Source: Selaginella tamariscina
Lineage: Eukaryota; Streptophyta; Lycopodiopsida; Selaginellales; Selaginellaceae
Length of the DNA stretch: 64,000 bases
NCBI GenBank assembly: GCA_003024785.1
Contig: PUQB01000111.1
Location: forward strand, 333,212 to 397,211
Direction: 5' to 3'
Each line of letters starts with the position of its first letter. The first letter of the stretch is position 1. Positions 45,672 to 57,091 of this stretch are shown here, in pieces. Below the pieces are notes generated by a model. The model was not told the origin of the DNA. It saw only the letters and a program-made list of their open reading frames with translations, and did not search any database. The position numbers were made by a program, and so were the translations under genes.

Positions 45672-45943
45672 GTGTGCGGGTTGGTGTGGTGTGTGTGTCT
45701 TACATTTGTGTGTGTATATAACATATTGTCACATAGAATATTATTCATTGTACCTATATTTTATAAATTGGATTGTGTGTACTGCTTGTGTGCTGTAAGA
45801 TAATATATTTATATGAACGTAACGTACTAGTAATTATCTATGGATAATTAGGGTTTACTATTACGGTATTTTTGCTGTATCAGTTGTACCTTTTTGTATT
45901 GTGTGCGTGTCTATGTGAGCAACTGCACGTTCCCTGTAATATC

Positions 45944-46362
45944 AAAAAAAGATTTCAGCTTGTCTGAGCTTAACTGATAGACGATCTTATATATGAGGGG
46001 TTGGGCGCATCGTACATTGTCAAAAAGATTTTAGCCTGTCTGAACTTAACTTATAGACGAAGCCTACAGATGAGTATATGTAGTATGTGAGTGTGTGCGT
46101 GGGTGCCGTGTGTGTGTGCTGCTTTGTGATTAACATAAAAGATTTCAGCCTTGTCTGAACTTATCGATGAGGGATACGTACTTTATGTGTGTATGCATGT
46201 GTGCATGTGCGTGCGTGCGTGCGTGCGTGTGATTACATGCCAAAGAGATTTCAGTCTTGTCTGTATAGGAAGTGATATGTGTGTGGTGTGTGTTTCTACA
46301 GTACAGTTTCTGTCCCTATCAAAAGATTTCAGCCTTGTCTGACTTAACTGATAGACGAATGT
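45944..46362 (+). repeat. Five interspersed copies of a 40-base motif
   Basis: AAAGATTTCAGCCTTGTCTG followed by AACTTAACTGATAGACGA, at about 45948, 46022, 46138, 46242 and 46321, spaced 75-115 bases with GT-rich DNA between. It lies just downstream of the nucleoporin gene. Copies 3 and 4 are shortened. No coding potential. Confidence 0.8.
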
Positions 46363-46399
46363 GATGTATGAGGGATCAGACATTGAACACTTCTAAACT

Positions 46400-49300
46400 C
46401 ATACACTGCGCATGTATATTTACTGTTAGGTATATTTGTATATTAATGGATGGCATTTCTAAGGTAAATAAACCAATCGCATTTAATTGTGAAAAGCTTG
46501 AAATACATGGAAACTCTTTTAAACTTCTTTAACCAATCATAACCTAAGATAATATTAAATATCTTAAAAGGAATCACTTTGAGTGAATCTAAAACAAATT
46601 TAAAATCATCATTCATAACTAATGTTATTGATGTTTTATATTAAGACATTGCACAAGATTGTCCATTACTATATAAAATGAGCGAGACTTTGTTTAAATA
46701 TGTTAAAATAAAGAACATTATTTAACCAAGGATGTAATTATCAAAAACGTGTATCAATTATTGAAATGCCATACACTTGTACAAAAAAAGTGAAAACTAA
46801 ATGATCATGTCAAACATCCAATCACCAAAAGAAATATGAGGTGAAATCTCTAATCATTCTTTTTTTATTCAATTACTCATTTCCCACAATAGACCTTCTC
46901 GAGGTGTTATCATTATCACTTCATAAGTGTGCTGGCCAACAATCTAGATTAGTGTTACATGCATGTCTTGGGGTTCAACATGCCTAACAATGAATATTAA
47001 CTACATTATTTTGATTTATTTTATCACGGTTCTACTTCTTTTCACTTGCACGAACAAGAACATGTGCAAGAGTTAAAGGATTACGTAGAGTTCTTCACCA
47101 ATGAAGGAATAAGAAACATACTTACATCTTGACACATTACAATGTTAGCTATAATGTTAATAAATTACAGTTTTTGTTTAAAACTAAAGAATATACTAGA
47201 GAATTAAGTAGTTTATTTAATTTTTTTTTGAGCTCATGACATTCTAATGCGTTAAATACAAGAGAAACCCAAATTATATGGTGGGTCTCCCTGCCATGTG
47301 GCACTAACGCACATGAGCATATATCATTATACATGCGTATATATTGCATGTAGCATATACATATGTGCTACTTTACAACATGCATGTGTATGAATACATG
47401 TTTGGTTTATAATTTTTATTACGTTTAACAATGAACTCACCAACATAATCTTTATACACACATACGTATATATTTGTAAACATAGTTGTAATACTTTATA
47501 GACTTGAGGATTAAATTATTTTGTTTAATTAATATACAATTTTTATTGTTTATCCATGTTTACATTCCGTGTATATTCCTATATTAAAGATGTACATTGT
47601 ATTGCATACAATGTATCACACATACATGGTACATATACTTATATATTATTACATAGTATCCCATGTGAATATATACAAGCTATAATTAATAAACTTTAAT
47701 TATAAATTATTTATTATCTTTAAAATAACTTACCAAAATAAATCAAGAAATCTACTGTGAACTACATAGTTTAGAGATCGTACTTATCAACAATTATATC
47801 TGCACATGAATAACATCTCACAGTCTATATTAATTAAATAATTAAAATAAAATTAATATAAATTACAAAAGTAATTTGCATTGGCTTTGTTCACTAAAAT
47901 AATTTGATTCTATTTCTTGGATATAAGCAAAGTGATTTTAATTCTGATTTAAATGTATTTTTAATTTTTAATTTAGATTTTTCCTTTTTTCCTTTTTTCT
48001 TTTACTTTAATTCCCTTATTTATATTTAAATAAATAGTTACTGGGTGTAATTCTCATTTAGATTGACATGAACATTTATTATTATTTAAATAAACAAATA
48101 AATAATCGTCCTGCTTGTCTGTCAACTCAAAAGTGAAACTTAAGCAGATTATGTGTGTACTTATTATTTAAGGGTATTTTATCAAATTATTTTTATCAAT
48201 ATGTCCATTATGTTATCAAATTTTTTGTGAAAATATAATTTTATTATATTGTCTATTGTATAATTTTTTGCAATTTCATAAATACATCTTATATGTTTTT
48301 AATATAATTAAAAATTATAATCTATTTTTTTTTTAAAACAAATTCTTTTCATTCAGTATTATTAAATTATCTTTCTAATGTAAATGTGGTGTGATGTGTG
48401 TCTAATGTCAACAAATCTATACTAAAACAGCTAAATATCAAAAGCAATAAAAAAATAACACATATATCCACACATATTAAACATTATTAGAAATATTATA
48501 TAAAGGTTCAAAATTAATTTTTAATTATATATAACTTTCTTTTAATTATTTTTTCTTTGTTTACTTATGATTTGACTTGTTATATTTTAATTTATATACT
48601 CTTATATGTTTACACCATGTTGTATATGTATGATATATTGTAAATGTAAATATCCATCTCAATTAACAAAAGTTTAATAAATAAATTATAAATAAACTTT
48701 TCTCTATAATCATTTTAATCTCAAATGTATAATTAGAATGTGTTATCTGAACAGGTTTGATTCAAAATATTATAGCTTTACTAAATAAAAATTCAGTTTT
48801 CGTGAAAACTAAAGAATAAATGTTACAAATAAACTTTAAACATGGATATTTCATTTAAATATAAAATTATTTATAAGTTTCTAGTAAATTATATGTATAT
48901 ACTATTTTCGGAGTATGCCATTTATATTTTAACTTTATATTAATTTAAATTCTATTTTATAATAAATATATTATTCAATAATACATTCCAATACTATACA
49001 TTTGGGCAATTCAAATTATTGCAATCATGTGTTTCCATTTAAAAAAATATTTCGTTTAGAAACTTATGTGTCTATATACATGCACACGCGATAATGTTTC
49101 ACTAAGTTAAACTTATAATTATTAAATTAATTTTGAAAACTTAAATAATTTAATTATATAAACATTACGATTATATAATCTATACATAACACACACACGG
49201 AATTTACCGGGGAACATTGTACACACACATATTATTAGCTATATATATTTTGCTATTAAAAATAATTTAATAAAAGTTTTCTTAACAATTAGAGAGAGAG
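46400..49300. other. AT-rich intergenic region
   Basis: Nothing gene-like: no ORF above about 65 codons, no splice-bounded conserved peptide, no LTR or inverted-repeat pair recognised. Composition is close to 75-80 percent A+T. Confidence 0.7.
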
Positions 49301-49368
49301 AATGCTAATCAACTGTTGTATTTCACAAGTTCACAAGTTTTATAAATACAGGACGGCATATTCTCCAG

Positions 49369-49944
49369 TCACTGCTTCAAGCTTTTTAGGAGGTCCACAG
49401 TATGAGTTGCCAGCCTCTTCACCTGTTCAACAAATATACACATTACCATATATATATGTGTGTGTGTGTGTGTGTGTTTTTTTAAGCTGTACCTCCAATT
49501 TGTCTTCCTTAGCAGGATGTCCCTTAGGAAGCTTACGGAATTCCTCGGTTAGACGAATGCATTCGTGCAAATTCTCCGGTGAGACAAGTCCAAGGCAACC
49601 TTAATGCATGACTGTAGATATACACAAGTTATTAGTCTTGTGTGTGTGTGTGCGTGCGTGCCTGTGTGTGTTAAAGATACCTTCAAGTTTCTAACTTGAT
49701 GGGGGCAACCAGCAGGAATAAATACTGCCTCTCCGACATGCTGTTCAAAGGTCCATGCTTCTACTTCTGTACAAAAATGAAAAGAAAAAGTCATTTGAAA
49801 TAATGTTAATACTGAAAAGTATAATGTACTCACGGTATTCCTTTTTCAATTGTAGGTTGTGCCTCTTATCAAGATATAGAGTCTGGTCATGTATAGGATG
49901 TAGAACCTGAAAATGTAACCAGTATGAAAACTCTGTGTGTGTGA

Positions 49945-49977
<33 letters not shown>

Positions 49978-50112
49978 TAACCTCAAGAACAGGCAAGTGA
50001 CCATGGATAAATTCATTACAATGCTTCGTCTTGCTCACATTCATCCATCTTAATCTCTGAAGTGTGCACCAATATGTTCACCTGCATACAATGGTTATAC
50101 TTGTGTGCGTGC

Positions 50113-50154
<42 letters not shown>

Positions 50155-50909
50155 ACTAACCGCATCGGAGACATCACAATGCAAATAGTCACCTCTACCA
50201 AGCTCTTCACGTAGACCATAAGCAATGTATGTCTTTGGACCAAGGTCGGGCTTAAGAGCATCCTCGGGAACCGTGGTAGCTAGATTGAGTATACCTTGTT
50301 TTGGATGTGTATACTCGGGGAAAGGAAGCAAGCTGAGAAACTCTGCAGAGTGTCTAGGCAGCCTCTCATCAAACATGCCAGTCTTTCAGCTTGAGCAGCT
50401 CAGGCGGCCGTCCGACTGTCTCCGCCTTCTTGGTAACCTTTAAAGAACTGGTGCACGTTTATTTCTACCTGCAAACATACATGAGCAGATGTGCGTGTGT
50501 GTGTGTGTGTGTGTTTTACCTGGCTCCAGTTGATACAATCCAGCACGTTGACAATCTCCGTGTCCTGGTCGGTCCTCCTTTTATCCCTCATTGCTCTAAA
50601 CATTACCATCGGTTCCCAGCTTAACCCCGAGGTTTTCTCCATAACACCTCGGACAATCACGGGCTCACCGAGGCTCCAGTGCATTCTAAAGTGCTTCAGC
50701 CCTTCATTTCTCATGTCCGGGGTTGCCGGGCAGTATAGGTGGTTGCTAGCCATTCCTTCCCTGTATGCAGCCCGACGCAGGTTCTCCTCGGAACAACTCG
50801 AACACTGTCCAGGTACACAGTCTGTCTCTACTTCGTAGGCCCCGAGTAGCTCCTCAGCTGACTTGTCTATCTCCCTGACGTGGTTCTGCTTGAAGAGAGA
50901 CTTTCCCAT
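49369..50909 (-). CDS. KDM3/JMJ25-type JmjC histone demethylase, C-terminal catalytic part
   Basis: Removes methyl groups from histone H3 lysine 9 in the nucleus. Exons: 50520-50909 ([27 protein letters not shown]), 50161-50470 ([47 protein letters not shown] with the iron-binding HxD pair), about 49983-50081 ([10 protein letters not shown]), about 49833-49908 ([12 protein letters not shown]), about 49682-49769 ([17 protein letters not shown] with the second iron His), about 49488-49605 ([30 protein letters not shown]) and 49369-49422 ([17 protein letters not shown]-stop). The catalytic triad is intact. The upstream RING-like Cys-rich half is absent: homology to segment A begins at 50907, inside the apparent ATG. 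Frame breaks occur near 50408 and 49590. Probably a 5'-truncated gene. Confidence 0.88.
49940..49977. repeat. (GT)n(GA)n tract in a KDM3 intron
   Basis: A second, longer tract of the same type is at 50110-50155 in the next intron. Both sit within 10 bases of the 5' splice site in gene sense. Confidence 0.9.
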
Positions 50910-50989
50910 TTCCGTAGCATTTTTCCATTACAGCTAGTTTTGCTCGTTAAACAACAGACTAGTGTATGTGTATGCTATCGAGAACACAC

Positions 50990-51330
50990 ACACACACACA
51001 CAGACAGTCCGTAAACACACGCCCCATACCTGTACGACAGTTAGAACACAGACTAGTGTATGTGTAATACTATTACCAGAACACAGTAAACACACGCTCC
51101 CATACCTTTACGACAGTTAAACACAGGTGTATACAATTAGTCCTTTGAGTACCAGAACACACACGCACACACACAGTACGTAAACACACGCTCCCATACT
51201 TTCACGACAGTTAAAACACAGACTAGCGTATGTGTACAGACCAATAATACCAGAAAACAAACGCAGCCACACACACAGTACGTAAACACACGCTCCCATA
51301 CCTTTACAACAGTTAAAAGACAGACTAGTA
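50990..51330. repeat. Minisatellite in segment A2
   Basis: Same units as 3532-3870 (GTAAACACACGCTCCCATAC...ACAGACTAGTGTATGTGTA), with small differences in CA length. Confidence 0.9.
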
Positions 51331-51500
51331 TATGTATCAAGTGTATAGGTTCGCTTGGGCCGGCTCCTTAGTGCTGATAACCAGCTGGTTAGGTAAGCTA
51401 TACGTTGCTTATGTAAATACGCATACAGAGTACATATGTGTATATGTATACTCTGTGTGTGTGTTGTGTAATGATGGATGTCTTACCATTTGTTTGATAG

Positions 51501-51780
51501 GTGCGAGAAAGCTTCACCAGCTGTTTATGGATGTTCATAATGCGATAAGGGGAACGATAGATATCTTATTGGTCGAAGACTTCACAGCTATGGCGAACCT
51601 TCCAGAAAACAAGGTTAGTACACACACGCACCATACACATACATATGCAGATGCTTATACACAACTATATAAATCTCTAATAGAACATGGCGCGCGCGCG
51701 TGTGCGTGTGAGAGAGAGAACGTGTGCTTCTTATTCAGGAGGTTGAGGTGGAGCTTTTGGAGGAGGAAATAAAGGACTCC
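51501..51780 (+). CDS. Two exons of an unrecognised gene in A2 (open copy)
   Basis: Exon 51501-51613 (acceptor TTGATAG, donor GTTAGT) encodes ARKLHQLFMDVHNAIRGTID, then LLVEDFTAMANLPENK; exon 51739-51780 encodes EVEVELLEEEIKDS before GTAAGC. Phases agree (the first ends in phase 0, the second starts in phase 0), so they belong together. An upstream exon ending SWLG at about 51406 would fit the phase-1 start. The protein is not recognised; it may be the 5' part of the Dof-like gene or a separate gene. Confidence 0.5.
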
Positions 51781-51987
51781 GTAAGCGTGTGTATATATTG
51801 TAGTTGTAACTAGTTTTACTCGTTTTACGTATACTACGTATTCATGATTTAAATATATATATTTATTGTAATTTTAGTTAAACATAACCAGAATCTACTA
51901 GATATATCTTTAACCTTTTAAAATGTTAAGGGTATAAATGAAATGAGTGAGTAATTTAGGGATAATTAATTTAGGGTAACTAAAGAC

Positions 51988-52801
51988 ATGACAAGAAAGA
52001 GTCCAACGTTCACAAGGGGACAAAGGCAAGCTCAAGACCCTGAATATGCAAAAGCAAGAGAAGAAGCTCATCTTAAGTACGATGGTTCCATATGTATTAA
52101 ATGTAACGGAACTGACACAGTGTTTAATTACTTCAACAATAAATCACTAGACCAACCCAGATTGGCATGTCGGAATTGCCCTAAAACTGGCAACGGTAAA
52201 ACCAAGAAACCCTTCTTCTTTGGCCCACGAGTTACAAGGCCAAGGAAGCGAAAGATTGTGGGAGATGGCACGAACATGCAGGAGGAGGAGAATATTCTAA
52301 TGCCAGAGGATATTCAAGAATATTCACTACGGCATGAATATTCCACAGGACTATGGCATGAATATGCAGGAGAATATTCTGCAAGTGGAGAATATGCCAC
52401 AGAATATGTACTATGACATGAATATGCAGGAGAATATTCAGCAGGAGGAGGATATTCTGCAGAATACTGATTATAACATGAATATGCGGGAGAACATTCC
52501 ACAGGAGGAGAATATTGAACAGAATATTCACTACGGCCAGGAGGAGGATATTCAACAGAATGTTCACTGTGAGTCTGGCATTCAAGTGGTGGATGAGTCT
52601 GGCACTAGTAACGAGTCTTTTCAATCTGAATTGATAACGATGCCCACGCCGTTGGATGGATAATGCCCAACTGATGGAGCTGATGATGCAGATGCCGTTG
52701 GATGATGTGGAACCGGTGCCGTTGGATTTTGTTGACGAATTGGTGCCGTTGGATTTTGATGACGAACTGTGGCAGCAATTCATGAATAATATATATAAAT
52801 A
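51988..52801 (+). CDS. Dof-type zinc-finger protein with N/Q/M-rich repeats and acidic tail, copy 2
   Basis: Likely a plant transcription factor. ATG at 51988 (MTRKSPTFTRGQRQAQDPEY). Residues about 33-60 have CIKCNGTDTV, NYFNNKSLDQPRLACRNC: CX2CX21CX2C, exactly the Dof spacing, with the Dof-like N-Y-NN-SL-QPR core. The usual RYWTKGG after the last Cys is replaced by PKTGNGKTKK, and a basic RPRKRK (possible nuclear signal) follows. The tail is six or more repeats of the type MNMQENI-QEE-ILQN. A two-base loss at about 52314 (ATTCAAGAAT where sister repeats have ATTCAACAGAAT) throws the frame from 52334 on; a further shift near 52660 leads to an acidic C-terminus (PLDDVEPVPLDFVDEL...DDELWQQF) ending at 52801. 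This acidic part could be an activation domain. Confidence 0.7.
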
Positions 52802-52952
52802 AATAAAACAAGATAGATACGCTCTCCTTTCCAACACACACACACGGCACATGTAAGTGCTAGATTTTTTTTCTTATATATTCCATAAAACATTCAAATT
52901 GTCCTTATTAAGTATCTACTGATCTGATGATTAGAGAATGAAGGGAACGCTC

Positions 52953-53195
52953 CTAAGAATCTCTTTCTAATGCAGCCAAAGTGGACTTGTAGGTCTCCTT
53001 GTCCTTAAAATGCATGTTATAAATCCTTATGCATGCCCTCTTGCCTCCGCAATATATCCCTCTTCTTCATTCCCCGCACAACCTGCACAATCCTGTGTAC
53101 TTCATGCGTTTGGAAACTGCAGTAGACATTCGTGCCAAGAGATTATGTTGTTAAACGGCTTGATGTAGTCATCCCAAATCAATATAGGTATTGCA
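52953..53195 (-). pseudogene. Exostosin/GT47-like glycosyltransferase C-terminal fragment
   Basis: The minus strand reads AIPILIWDDYIKPFNNIISW, then (after shifts) EVHRIVQVVRGMKKRDILRR and ETYKSTLAALERDS-stop. IPIL..DDY..PF...I.W matches the donor-binding end of GT47 exostosin-like Golgi glycosyltransferases. Three frame breaks in 240 bases, and no upstream catalytic exons follow (segment B2 lies there). It separates segments A2 and B2. Confidence 0.5.
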
Positions 53196-53307
53196 CCCAG
53201 CACTCAGTACCTAGTTAGAATCAATATTACACTCTAGATTCTAGAATAAATTACATAGTTTGTGTTCAATATGGAGTATTGAATATCGATTAATTACAGT
53301 GAAACCC

Positions 53308-54398
53308 ATGCTCAAAAATCAAAAAAATATGAATATAAATATTAAAATAAATATAAATTCAAGCTTTTTCTGCTCTATACGATCCGCATTGTGAATACAA
53401 CCAGTCTATTTGCAAAGATTCCTGGGAATAACTAAAGATTCTTCACTCGCTGGCTGTCTGAGGGTGTGAAACAGAATTTATGAAATCCAATAATTCTGTT
53501 AAAACACATATTAAAACAGATTAACAATTAAAACACATATTAAAACAAGATTTAACAACTAAAACACGTATACAAAGCTTCCCTTGTTCTTCAACCTGCT
53601 TTAGTATATACTAAGGTTATTCTAAGAATCATTTTGGTATATTCCTTATGCTAGGTATATACCAAGCATATACTAGAATGTTACTTTTCCGGTGCGAAGT
53701 CCGTGTTCCTTTACTATAACATATTAAAAAGTAATGAAATTGAATATTTAAAAGTTATACTCTATGTAATATAAATTAAAAACTTTGCCTTAAATATATA
53801 ACAATTTTGTTAAACTTTTCTTTTTTACATAAAAATTAAATGTAAGGTATTGGTCCACGTGCACACCCACGTGCGTTTCTACACAGTGCACGTATTTAAA
53901 ATGTTGTTTCTACGTATACAGCAAATGTCCAAAACCATCTCTTTCTTTTCTTTTTGTTTTTTTTAATAATTTAATATTTCTTAATACTATATATAAATAT
54001 AATTAAAAGTCATGGTTTAATGGTTATAATATATATATTTATAATATGATATGTAGTATAATAAAATATAATATATTTTGTGAAATATGCTGTTTTATAG
54101 CACGGATTTCATACTGGACACATACCAATTGTGTGCTCATACATTGAAATGAGATGTCTTGTTTAATTAAGAGCAGATATTAAAGATATACCTTATTTAT
54201 TTACGTTATCAAATAGTTAAAAGAAATTAATTTTATAATTATATGAAAAAAAACTTATAGTTGTCAAGCTTTATAATTATTATTTATTTAATTATTTTAG
54301 TACTTTTCATTTCTTTGAAGGATATGAATTAATTTAATTAATTACAAACTAATAACAAGCCGGGCTATATATATGTCAAGCATATGTCTCTGTACAGA
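53308..54398 (+). repeat. Duplicated segment B, copy 2
   Basis: Direct copy of 1721-2843 with small indels and an extra block (TTTATAACAAGCC-like, about 54320-54380). Here B follows A, the reverse of the order at the left end. Confidence 0.8.
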
Positions 54399-55783
54399 TT
54401 TATACTAACATACGTATGTATACAACACACTCTATTCTTATTACTTATGTTTTTTTACTTATTCTTAATTGCTCACACACACACACACTGTGTGTGTGTG
54501 TAATGTGTATGTATGGAATGCTTGCACGTGCATGTGTGTGTACATCCAAATATCTCCAAGTTTAACACCTCAGTATGCTTGATTTAGCTTTACAAACATT
54601 ATATCATAAAACGCACACGCACACGCACACACAACACACACACACACATAGAGAGAGAGAGAGAGATACATACAACATATTGTTAATCTTCATACAGACA
54701 TGTATATAATAATAATAATAATATGAAAACTTGCTTTTAGTAAATATTATAAGAATTGGATATATATGTAACTTTTGTCTTTTATACATTAAAAATATTT
54801 AAATTGAATACTATGTAATATAAATGAAAACCTTTATTTGATAATTGATAAAATAAACTTTTATTTTATCAATCTATTTATACACAAAAATAATAATTTA
54901 AGGCCCACGTCACTTTCTTTGTTTGTTTTACAATTTACATTACTATGGTTAAGATTTAACTATGCACGTTAATCAAAAGTATTATTTTGTGGTATTGAGG
55001 ATTGTTGATATTTAATAATGTTTTAGTACCCTAAAATGTCTTATTTAGTAAAGAGCATTTTTTAAAAGATATTGCTAAAATAAACTTAATTTCATAATTA
55101 AATGAAAAAATAACTTATAGTTGTATACAATATATCATTAACTTTAAGTGTGTGTACTTAATATATATAATATACACACACAGAGAGGTGTAATACTTTA
55201 TGAGTAACTAGACTTGATGATTAAATTATTATAGTATAAACATGTGTACATTTTGTGTATATTCCTATATTAAAGATGTATTTACAATGTTATACATGTA
55301 TATGTAGATATTTAAACATAAACACATGGACACAGATATCTATGTATATGTTTTTGTATATGTTTTTTTTATAAGTGAAGTTCCCACATCATTGACAACT
55401 CAGTATACCATCTCATTATTGTCTGCACAGTCATCACCAAGGCACGGGAAATCCAGACGGTCTAGTTACTCTTTATTCCGAACAGCATCTGCATTATGCC
55501 AATGCATATCCTTCTGTTATTAAGGCTTGATAAATAGGTACGATTCATATTAGCTATAGTTTATATATATGATAATTGATTTGAATATTCATAAAAATGA
55601 GTTTATCTAGAAGTATATATAAGTAATAAAATAAAACTGTATTTATATATATGCACACACATACATGTCTTTTCAATCTCACACACAAAACTTACTAATT
55701 AATTATATGCATTATTTTTGATTGAATATTGATATTCTTATTTATATATTTTTGGTGTAACATGCATAACACATACACACAAG
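54399..55783. other. AT-rich region with diverged B-family pieces and microsatellites
   Basis: 54480-54500 and 54610-54666 are (CA)n/(GA)n tracts. 54793-55150 resembles segment B (TATGTAATATAAATGAAAACC, GGCCCACGT, CTTATAGTTGT). A GC-richer patch at 55375-55525 gives a 65-codon ORF with SSPRHGKSRRSSYSLF, not recognised and without supported splice sites. Confidence 0.5.
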
Positions 55784-56057
55784 TAATATGATGTTATAGC
55801 GATAGATTTTTATTTTTTTTACACTCACTAAAGTATTAATAACTTATGTAAGGTAACTTACATATTTACCGTAAGGTAACTACGGTAAATATGTAAGTTA
55901 CCTTACACTTATTATTTTAATATGCATTTCAGTTGTTAATGTTAATTAAAAAAACATAAAATATTCTAATGAACAATTTAAGTTCATATTAAAATAATAA
56001 ATTATTAATACTTTAATAATTTAAGAAAATAAAATCTAATGATATAACATCATATTA
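55784..56057. mobile_element. Foldback/MITE-like element with nested hairpin
   Basis: Left arm from TAATATGATGTTATA (55784) and right arm to TATAACATCATATTA (56057) are inverted copies over about 60 bases with scattered mismatches; the inner part of the arms reads AAAGTATTAATAACTTAT against ATAAATTATTAATACTTT. No ORF. Likely a non-autonomous DNA element. Confidence 0.7.
55848..55906. repeat. Perfect 26-base inverted repeat, 7-base loop
   Basis: GTAAGGTAACTTACATATTT...CCGTA (55848-55873), loop AGGTAAC, then its exact complement at 55881-55906. No mismatch in either arm. It lies inside the foldback element. Confidence 0.95.
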
Positions 56058-56426
56058 ACATTATCAATGTTGTGTGTGTGTGTGTGTGTGTTGTGCATGT
56101 TGTGTATATATGAAGTTAAATATCATTCATAACTAACACATGATACTTTGTAAGTAGCTTGTGATGAATGATAAAATATAAATATTACTTAGTTTTAAAT
56201 ATCATTATAAATTAAACATATTTATTTCTCACTTTATGTTTAAAAAACAAAATGGTGTGCCACAGTTTGTTTATTATAATATTGTTTTTCTTATTTATTA
56301 AACAATTAAACTATGTGCATGCTAAATCAATTGTGAATGTCAATCAACTTAATACTAATCAATTCCATGCAATGAAAACTAATTATATAACAACTGTATT
56401 TTGAAATTTGTTAAATTTTTATATAT

Positions 56427-56431
<5 letters not shown>

Positions 56432-56457
<26 letters not shown>
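56432..56457. repeat. (CA)n microsatellite
   Basis: Uninterrupted CA run ending in CCCC, in AT-rich DNA without genes. Confidence 0.9.
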
Positions 56458-56711
56458 CCCTTGAAGTTTTAAAATTACAAATTTGTCATTATAAAGTTTG
56501 AATATTTACAATTATATCTCTACATCAATTTTTTTTAAATTTATATATATACCCCTTAAAAAACTTAAATTACAAATTTGTATAAAATTTGAATGTTTAC
56601 AATTGTACCTTCAGTAAAAAATTAATGTCAGAGTTTTAACCCAAAAAGGCCAATATATGACATCCAACCTAAACACCATGATAACCTTGAAAGTCTAACC
56701 CAAATAAGTAT

Positions 56712-57091
56712 GGGCTGGGTTGCACTCCCCTTAAAACCCTTAGTGCACCCTTAAGAATACATAAAATTAAGGGTACTTCAAGGGTTTTTGTGTCGCACCT
56801 ACCACTACAAAAATTCTAACTTATGACGTCACTACATAAAAAATGCATTTTTTCCACATAACTTAAGAGTAAGAAAATAGGTCCTTTAAATACCCTTAAG
56901 AAAAAACATCATTTATTGCTAGTGGGACAGTGTCACCCTTAAGATGAATATTTTATATGTTTTAAGTATTTTGATGCGACACTAAAAACCCTTAAAAATT
57001 TAATTATCATTACATTTTAAGGGTGAATACTACATAAAAATGTAGTAACCCTTAACGCTTAAGGGTTTTAAGGGTCAATGCGACCCAGCCC
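56712..57091. mobile_element. MITE with GGGCTGGGT terminal repeats, PIF/Harbinger-like
   Basis: Left end GGGCTGGGTTGCACTCCCCT and right end the complement of GGGCTGGGTCGCATTGACCC; arms extend through CTTAAAACCCTTA. Flanked by TAT on both sides (56709-56711, 57092-57094). The interior repeats CCCTTAA in both orientations. The 3-base duplication favours PIF/Harbinger, consistent with the transposase relic at 63.8 kb, though TIR identity to it cannot be tested here. Confidence 0.75.

Larger units (their letters stand above)
50907..52640 (+). repeat. Duplicated segment A, copy 2
   Basis: Direct copy of 3447-5243. The match begins CATTTCCGTAGCATTTTTCC, inside the KDM3 gene, and ends near TCAATCTGAATTGATAA (52637). 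After that this copy continues the Dof-like gene, so A2 is the more complete version. Confidence 0.9.

Noticed and set aside
46400-49300. Continuation of NUP96 in the desert after the nucleoporin gene
   Set aside because: No conserved helical-repeat peptide or spliced exon could be found in any frame.
55326-55523. 65-codon ORF with SSPRHGKSRRSS as a gene
   Set aside because: No recognisable family, no splice partners and no second copy to compare; described only as a patch.
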